Shown here one piece after another: positions 56,301 through 64,000 of a DNA stretch of 64,000 nucleotides. This DNA is from Phytoseiulus persimilis. Taxonomy: Eukaryota; Arthropoda; Arachnida; Mesostigmata; Phytoseiidae. Location of the stretch: NCBI GenBank assembly GCA_037576195.1, contig CM075103.1:4712001-4776000 (forward strand), in the 5' to 3' direction. The notes below the pieces were generated by a model, which searched no databases, was not told the origin of the DNA, and saw nothing but the letters and a program-made list of their open reading frames with translations. Numbering within the stretch: the stretch's first letter is position 1; every line of letters begins with the position of its first letter. The translations under genes were made by a program, and so were the position numbers.

Positions 56301-59300
56301 ATTCGGCACGAGCCCCTCCGAGTTGGGCGAATTATTGCGTTGTCATAGTTCGGGACGGACAGCGCGTCTCCTGGTTATGACATCGATTATTTTCAGCGAT
56401 GAGCCAGCCGTTCTCTCAACGTTCGAGTCCCACCGTCAGCTGTGTTGGACCGGGCCAGTCAGGAGAAGCGGGCGGCCCAGGATGTCGTCGGAGTAGACAT
56501 TATTTGATGAAACAACGGAAATAAGCGGAAGGAACTTCCGTTTGTTCCAACGAGCGGGTGAACTCGTGTAGGCCAACCTTTTTGCCAATTGTTTTGTTGC
56601 GTCTCTGCAGCCGGGACGATTCGATTGCCGTCCCTCCACCTGACATGGCGAACGAGAGCGAGGCGAGGTCCGAATCTCTTGTTCGGCGCTGAGCGGAGTC
56701 GATGGGGATTTCTCATCGCTTCGCGTTGTTGAATACATCGACATCATCAAACGGGATCTCAGAATTTCAGTGGACCTCCTGTCTCGTGATCTTTCCGCTC
56801 TGGTTTCGTTATCGTGCGCCTAGCGATGGAGACTGCTCTACTTTCTGCGTAGATCACCAGGTCCTTCGAGGCCGGATGCGTTCGCATATGAGGGGCGCTC
56901 CCAAATTTTAGTCCCCGTTTTCTCGGAAAACGCGCGCTAAAGGACAGGAACTGTCATGGATCGCCCCTTGGGGAGTCGAGAAGACGCAGGCTCGATCTGG
57001 ACCTTGTGAATTCAACAGGCGCTCATGGTCATCGTACTCAGAATTTGTGAGACACTTCAGTCAATGGGGATCACTCTGATGGGAATCATCATTTTGGAAG
57101 GGGATGGGGCTCGGGAAGCACGAGTTTTGGGAGACGAATCGTTCACGTGTTTTTCTGTGACCGTTCTATCCCGAGAGTGCCCGGATCCTAGGGGGGAGGA
57201 GGGGGGGGGGGGATATTCATGCTTCAAATAGAGCCTGTCATGTGTCATTACAAATATCCAGAGCGGCTTCCTCCGAACGTTTTGCCGCGATAGCTTCGTA
57301 ATGGAACATTCTCTCTCTCTTCTATTCTGATTGTTTGATCTATAATTTCTCTGCCAACGGTTCGAGGCGTCGGTAACCATATTCACGAGTTGGATAGACT
57401 CGGAAGAGCCTGGTAGGGGCCCCTTTGCAGCTCCCCCCACCCTTCCCCCGGGACGCATCGTTTGCGGCGAGAAAGGGTCCGGGAACGGTCTTCGATCGTT
57501 CGCGACGAATCCCACGCCTGGAACCTTGGGTAGCTCAACAGCGGCTCGCGCGAGGCATATTCGACTTGGCGCAAGCCCTCCACGAGCATTTGCCCGGGCA
57601 CGCTTGCACCGCTGTTGGGGCATCACCAACGTTGTTTGTTCGGAGCCAGCCAAGCCAGTGTACATTACACGGGGAGTTGTCTCTCTCAGGGGTATTACTT
57701 CCACTCGGAGAAATCAGCTCGACAATTGCTCTAAATCGAGGAGGTACACAGGCGAGCGCGCGAGCGCTCACACACATGCACACATACAAGGGCGGAGGAT
57801 CTCTGTGTGTGCCTCACGATTGAGAGCACTCGAGGCTAATGGAGTCGAAATTTCAAACTCTCGATTTCACAAATACATGCATGGTTATGAATTCGAGCGT
57901 TCGAATCTCCGACCCCTCTCCTCGGGACTCAAAATGGGAGTTGGAGTCTCCCTGAGGTTTTGGAGCAGCTCTACGACACATATGAGTCAATACCATGCGA
58001 TTAGCTGCCTGCAGGTTGCTCCTCGGTGAAATGTTCTCTCAAAGCCGCGAACCTCAAGCTTCTCGCCGTATCTGAGGAGTGTCGTCATCGTGACCTCCTA
58101 AGGATTCGTTGAACTGTGATTCTCCTCTTGAAGCCCTGCATCTCGCTCCGGATCGATCTCATCCTACTTGACACCTATCTCGAAAAACTCAGTGGCCGCG
58201 ATTGATAACTTCTAGATCCTCGATTCGCAGCTCTCTTGCGGGAACGCAGCTTCCACGTTCGTTTCGGCCACCTTGTTCCGGCGATGATCATTGAGGCCAC
58301 CAGGAGCTCATCCTTGAGCTGCTGCTTGTGAATCGGTTGCGGTGAATAAGCTCAACTTGTCATTCGCAGCACGTGTCCTCTGTTCCGATTCGCCTCGATG
58401 CCGTGGAGCGCAGCTCGCATCCAGTTAGGTTTCGAATCGAGCTGAGACCTCTCGGCGGCATTTCCGCCGAAAACTCAGGGTGATGTGTTCGACGTCTTCC
58501 ACAACAAATCAAGGCGGCTTAAACGCTCCAGAACCCTCCAAATGGGGGGGGGGGGGGGGGGGCTAAATTCGTGGATAGATTACAATAGATTGTCGGGACA
58601 ACCTCTGTGAGGGAGGCAACAAGTATTCATGTTAAATCTCAACCGAACTTCTAATCTTGCTGCCAGAGGAGGGTCGATGTCTTTCGGTTCAAGATCTCAC
58701 ACCCTCCCTGCTATGACTCGGAATTGTGAAACTCGGGACAATAATTGTCGTTCAGAAGAAGGCACTCACTTATGTTGCTGCTCGAGATTCGATTCGGCCC
58801 CGTGTTTTGATCGTCAGTTACGGACTAACTGGGAGCCCAACCTAGTTGCGAAAATACATATTGCTTTGCTCGGGAGCCATTCAACTGAGATCCACGTCAC
58901 TGATTTGCACTCTCCCGTCGGAATCAGAAAATGCACAATCAGAAAAATTTCATTTGCGAAGGCGCGCAAATAGCCAGCCGGGGAGAGTCAAGTGAGAATA
59001 GTTCGCGATAGAATTGGTAAGAACCCTCGGCTCCCAGCCCTGGTCATTAGCCGTGGAACCAGGTTCAGACTTTCAAGAAGTCTAGACTGGCTCAGTAACC
59101 TGCTTCGTTTCAAAAAGTTTTGATCCGGTCGCTGAGCCTCCCGGTTTCACATGCTCGAGCTCCACGAGAATTTGTCGACTGAAGCTTTGGCCTCCGGGCG
59201 ACTGGACCTGGATTCTGGTTCGATCGTGTCCAGGCAGGATTGACATGTTCCCCGCGGAAACTCAACGCATTACTCGAGTCAATTCAGTCTTGATCGCGGA

Positions 59301-62300
59301 GAGACATCGGTGACAGATGTAGCAATCTTTATCGAACGCTCATATCCGACATCCTCCGAGCTCTTCCTCAGTTCTTTCGCTCGGAACTGAGATTACTCAG
59401 AGAAATATGCTCCAAACTTCCGAAGACTGAGTCGGTTCACGATGAGACGAGTTACTGCCTGCGGGATGAGGTGCGGATAAGATAAAGTGCATCGAGAGTG
59501 AACAGTGAAATTTTACTTTTCAGATCGAAAGGACCAATTCCCAAAACGACTCCGATGTCAATTCTGGACATGGTCTTTGCTCGGCAATCGATGGACAGCT
59601 TCATGAGAAACCTGGTGCAGAGCAGTCATTCCACAGCACGTTGACTCAGTTACTTGAGAGCGATTCTCGCTGAAGTTTAACTCCGAAGTGGATCCTTGAG
59701 CGCTGAAGCTCTGAGTGCTGTGAAAACAGCGAGCGGAGAATCGGAAATCATTCTTCCTCGGAAAGATCGTTCCGAGGTCCGCAGCCAGGGCTCTCAAAAC
59801 CCGCTCGTGGATCCGTCGGAGTGTCCCCGAATTTAGAGGAAGAAATTACAAACTGGCCGTCCGAGCTCGAGTTCTATCCGAATATCTTCCGTTAACTTCC
59901 CGACACCGCCACCGCACTCGATTTCGTTCTGATATCAAATGCAGGAAAGATGATTCAAGATGACTCCGACGGAAGCTCGGAGGAGCCCCCTCAACCCATG
60001 GCACGAACGATGAGTGGGACCGACGCGACGCAACTCCTAACCGAGACCCTGCTCAGGAGGTGTGATAGCCTGATCTAAAAGATTGAGAGGAGATTTAAGC
60101 ACTCCGAGCGCCTCCCCTTCACTCAGCGCTTGCGAAACAAGCGCTCGCTCCGAAGGGTTACTTAGATGGCTCGTTGGCTGGTGGAATCGCTGGACCTGGC
60201 CGTTAGAGGCGATTTCTTTGCCTCGCAGCAGCTTCTCAAGAAGTGAGTTGCGACCCCGAGAAGTGTAGCAATGTGGCTCACGTCCCTCTCGTTAAGACCG
60301 AGACTGCCGAGGTTAAGACCCCAAAGATCCGAGCGGAGAGTCCAAGTGCAGACCGGCAGCCGAGCAACCAACCAGTCCTGTCAGCTCCATGTTGCGTTCG
60401 TCTTTAGGTGCGCTCCTGAGCGGCCTCAGCTCTAGCTATCAGGTTGCCAATGATTAGTCTGTGACTCCTCGGCGGCCCCCTTGCATTGCTCCTGTTGACT
60501 GCGGGTCTGACAAACCGAGAAGCCAACGAAGCGGCCGCTCACCCGTTGCTCCACGAAACCCACCGATCCAGCTCATCTCTGGCAAATCGCCGGCGTTGCT
60601 CGCTATTGTTGAGAATGCCAGCCGAAAAGGAAGGGATCGCAAGATTTATAGCATACCCAATCGACATTGTGTTCAGTGGTGGACATTGACCACTCCCTAA
60701 ATTCAATTCACTTTGTCCAGCAGGTCCCAGGTGATGTCCATGGGGGAGTAGAATAGCTTCCACAATTGCTGCTGCTGGCGGTCCTGTCCTGTGTCATTTG
60801 CTCATCAACTGTCCTATTGGGCAACAGGCAACAGCGTTTCGCCCGATTCTCTCATTAGCTTCCCATTGCCTCCGGTTGTCACAGTGCGAGTTCGCTATCC
60901 AACCAGCACTGTGTATAATGGAATACACGCTCGATCACATCGTTGAGACCGATAGCATGGGGGATGAAAACCGCTCCCCTCGAATTTCTCCGTTTAGAGG
61001 AAAATAGAGGATTTTCGAGAACTGTTTCGCGACTGAACGGCTCCCGGAGCATTTCAGAATTCGACGGGCGTGAGACCCAGAAGTGAGGGAAACTGTCTGG
61101 ATTCGGGAGCGGTGGAATTTTCGAGAGGTTACCATCTAAGAAATTCAGGCTTTGGGAGGAATTACCTTCCATGCGATAAATTTCTGTGGACAGGATGCAC
61201 AGTTTGTACATTGAAGATATGATGAGTGCAGATGATCAGCATGGATGAAACAGCAAGGCACATGTGTAGTGATATTCGTCGAGATTATCAGGTTGCCAAG
61301 GGATCGCATCGACCGGAGGTCCAACACAACTCCTTCGCTGTTGGCTCCTTGAAGATTCTTTCCTTGAGAATCGGGGATGGGTACGTCGAGGAGTCCGAGA
61401 GCTCCCTGACCATGATAGGGTTGCCAGAGTCGAGAGTCATTCCTCAGCAAATGATTACGTCATCTCAGCGGACTTGGCTCATCCGGGCTCGCTTGGCTCT
61501 CGTTCCGGGAGCAAGTCCAACCAGGTATAAGATGGATCGCAGGAGATAAAAATGACGAATGCTGCTGGAGAAGGGTGCATCCTCTGTGCATCCATTCCTG
61601 AACCGCTGGCTGATAACGAACGAGCCCCCACCAGTGGTGGAATGAATTCTTTGTCGACATCCGTTCCCACCAGCAGCTGAAATCTGGGAGCACACTATGA
61701 AACTCATCCGCTCGCGACACCGATTCATCCACTCTCACTTCGGAACTCACCTTTGTTCGGTCGCTCGCCTATGAACGATGCGGGTATCCCTCTGGAGCTG
61801 TCGTCGTGGTTGAACCAATGTTGATAGTTAACCGGCAAACGTGTATTCTCAAGCAATAACAAATTTACTCTGAATGTTATTCACTTGGGAACACACATAC
61901 GGAACGGTCTCATCTCTGGTCATGGTGGGGCCTGAAAACGCTGCAAATAAAAGACCCCGAAGCAAAGCGCTGATTAAGTGAGTAGAAATCAAAACGAACA
62001 ACCGGCTCGAGCGCTTTTGGCGGAGCCATCGACGAGAGAGGGCCGCGAGAAGCGCTTGAGTGCCATGGTTGCAAGTGACGTGAACCCGGGAGTGTCGCAG
62101 CATGGCTTCCGCACTGAGGTTTAAGTCGCCGTCGTCGTCATTCTCCTCCTCTGCTCTTGTTCCCTCCTACCAGTTGCCGGTGCCCTCCGCCAGCTCCCCG
62201 GCCACTCGCTTCTCCCGGTTCTCCTCCAGCTCAGAGCCGTAGTCGCTCCCCTGGTTGGAAAACTTAGTTACTCGTTCTCCTGTAGGCGGCGATGGTAGCG

Positions 62301-64000
62301 GCAGTTTCCTTCCTGGCAGCGCTCTTTCTCAGCATGCTAAGTTTCGTTCATCGTTTAGCCAAAAGTTGTTTAAAGTGATTTTATGGCATCGTAGCCTGCT
62401 GGGGAGTGGTCTGTCGCTGCACATTTCACGTGCAGGGAACCATATGCTTCTTCGTTAGATGCTGCAGACATAGCATTCCGGTCTTGTGACCGACGGAAAC
62501 TGAGTCATCAGGACAAAGCAGGGCCAATGATCTGTGACCAGGAATAACTGAGCCCTGGTCGGGTTCTTCCCACCGCTCAGCCAGAATCATGTTCATCGTA
62601 GAAAATCGCCTACCTTCGGCTGTCTTTCCGAACCAGGCGCTCACGCGTTGTCCACTGCCCATGGAAGGCCTCATTGGCAAGCCGGAGTCCGTTTCAGGTC
62701 AACGACTGCAGTGGCTGAAGAGCCGCGTCTGGGAAATCTCTAATTGTAAGACGATCGGTTTGACCAGGGGTAAACTCTTTTGTTGTTACTGTGGGAGCCG
62801 TTGTCGAAGCGATAAAGACAGAGGGATACAACTTGTACAAAATTCTCTATCGCACTCACTCAGCAACAATGGGACAAGGGGCCAAGGAGGAAAGGCTGAT
62901 TGCTCTTGAAGGTTAATGAGCGATTCGGGAGATAAAGTTACGTTTCTCGGCGTGCCTCGTTCAGCCCTCGTTGCCTGCGACCCACTGGCCCGCTCGAAAC
63001 CCACACGGCCTGAGCGGGCTGGGTCGGACGGAGGAACAAGCGACCCACCGGCCGGACGGTCTGAGCTGACTGGTTGGTCTGAACCAAGATGGCATATCCC
63101 GTGGGTAATCAGTTTATACTCCTCATTATCACAAATTACTCTGGCTGGACTCTCCCACGCCCAAGTTCTACTTTCTCTCGCCGTTCGGGCATTCTCTGCG
63201 CTATCTCTCTCTCATGAATAGCTGAGGCGGCGGCGGCTGCGGCGGTAGCAGAAGCAAGAGGAGTACAATAGCAAGCGGATACATGTCCTCCGAGGATCCA
63301 CTTGATTCCGCCGTATCGCAACTAATTGGCAGATATTTACGATGTGCGCTGACACCGTGTTCCTGAGCGAGAAATGGTTGCGCAACAGGATCTTCGAGCG
63401 ACTGTCCGGCCAGCGGGAAACAGTCAGACCTCTTCCGAGACGAGGCTCGGAATCGGGAGGAGTCAATCCCCTCGATCCAGCCCATGGGAAGAGCTGAATC
63501 CGGCGTTGCAGAGGCCCGGGCAACGGGCAGAAACGCTGCTGAAAGAAAACATGGAATGTGGCTAATGTCTCGAGATTCGGGCTCGTGGGAATAGAATCGC
63601 CGAGGAAAATGGCCAAAGGCAATTCCTCGCTCCACCGGTTTTTTCTGTCGCTCCCCCATCGGTTTGCTTGCTTTGGCCGTCCCGCTTTCGTTGGGGCTGA
63701 AGCGGCGGACGAAAGACCTGTTTAGCACTTGAACGAGACCGCCTCGAGGAGAAGCTGCTCGGAATTCAACGCGAATCTTGTTTGAACAAGATGTCCGCAA
63801 CCAAAACCGATAAGACATGGCCAACCATTGAGCTGAGCACACGGCCACGGTTCTCCAACCGGCATTCCCGTCCGCTCCAGAGCGCTCGTTGACGGCGGAC
63901 CCCGCCCCGGGTTCAGGAGTCGGGGGGAGACCTGTTCGATTCCGCTCCAACGTCAAGAAGAGCTCGAGCGCCGTCCTCGGTGTCACCATCGATGCAAACG
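53362..64000. other. Gene-poor stretch
   Basis: No gene I can support. It holds a (CGT)n/(CAT)n tract at 55457-55480, G-runs at 57201-57212 and 58544-58562, and CA- and GA-rich patches. Long open frames at 57057-57704 and 63201-63989 (minus) look compositionally random. A 43-codon serine-rich ATG frame at 62102 (plus) has no splice donor. Confidence 0.4.
58544..58562. repeat. Poly(G) tract, 19 bases
   Basis: Uninterrupted run of G. Confidence 0.9.

Noticed and set aside
57057-57704. 215-codon minus-strand frame
   Set aside because: No recognisable domain; random-like composition that includes a G-run.
62102-62233. 43-codon Ser/Pro-rich ATG frame
   Set aside because: Short, low complexity, with no splice donor or conserved feature.
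63201-63989. 262-codon minus-strand frame ending with a Leu/Pro-rich segment
   Set aside because: Composition is Arg/Ser/Pro-rich with no domain. The Leu-rich stretch comes from a GCAG/CGGCGG simple-sequence tract.

Overview
This is a eukaryotic, most likely arthropod, window. No bacterial features are present: there are no ribosome-binding-site operons. What is present is GT-AG introns of about 50-290 bp, TATA boxes, AATAAA signals, signal-peptide proteins and a GLE1 mRNA-export factor. A 1453-codon MRP/ABCC transporter and GLE1 are both uninterrupted by introns, and base composition is near 50% GC. This fits an intron-poor mite; my inference is a phytoseiid predatory mite such as Galendromus, but the sequence alone does not prove it.

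Layout. (1) 0-18.5 kb, plus strand: a tandem array of ABCC (MRP-type) transporters. It holds the 3' two thirds of one copy (3-2864), a complete copy (8263-12624) and a decayed copy (about 16.63-18.46 kb). An isolated TMD0-only fragment of the same family lies at 33.7-34.3 kb on the minus strand. Between the first two copies sits a decayed hAT-type transposon (5078-6291) flanked by a perfect 8-bp target-site duplication. (2) 22-31.6 kb, plus strand: five copies, some decayed, of a small glycine/histidine-rich, mostly secreted protein family around the GLE1 gene (26736-28694). (3) 34.7-45.3 kb, minus strand: a run of small spliced genes. These are a threonine-rich mucin-like secreted protein with 18-bp repeats, two tryptophan/glycine/serine-rich secreted proteins whose first coding exons encode only 4 and 3 residues, and a candidate 70-residue protein. 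(4) 45.3-64 kb: no gene I can support, only simple-sequence tracts, homopurine or C/G runs and unconvincing open frames.

How the genes relate. The ABCC copies are products of local duplication, with signs of sequence homogenisation and of decay. The glycine/histidine-rich genes are a second tandem family undergoing birth and death. The two tryptophan-rich genes share promoter geometry and exon structure, so they are probably paralogues. The window is therefore a region of rapidly duplicating transporter and secreted-protein genes around one conserved housekeeping gene (GLE1).
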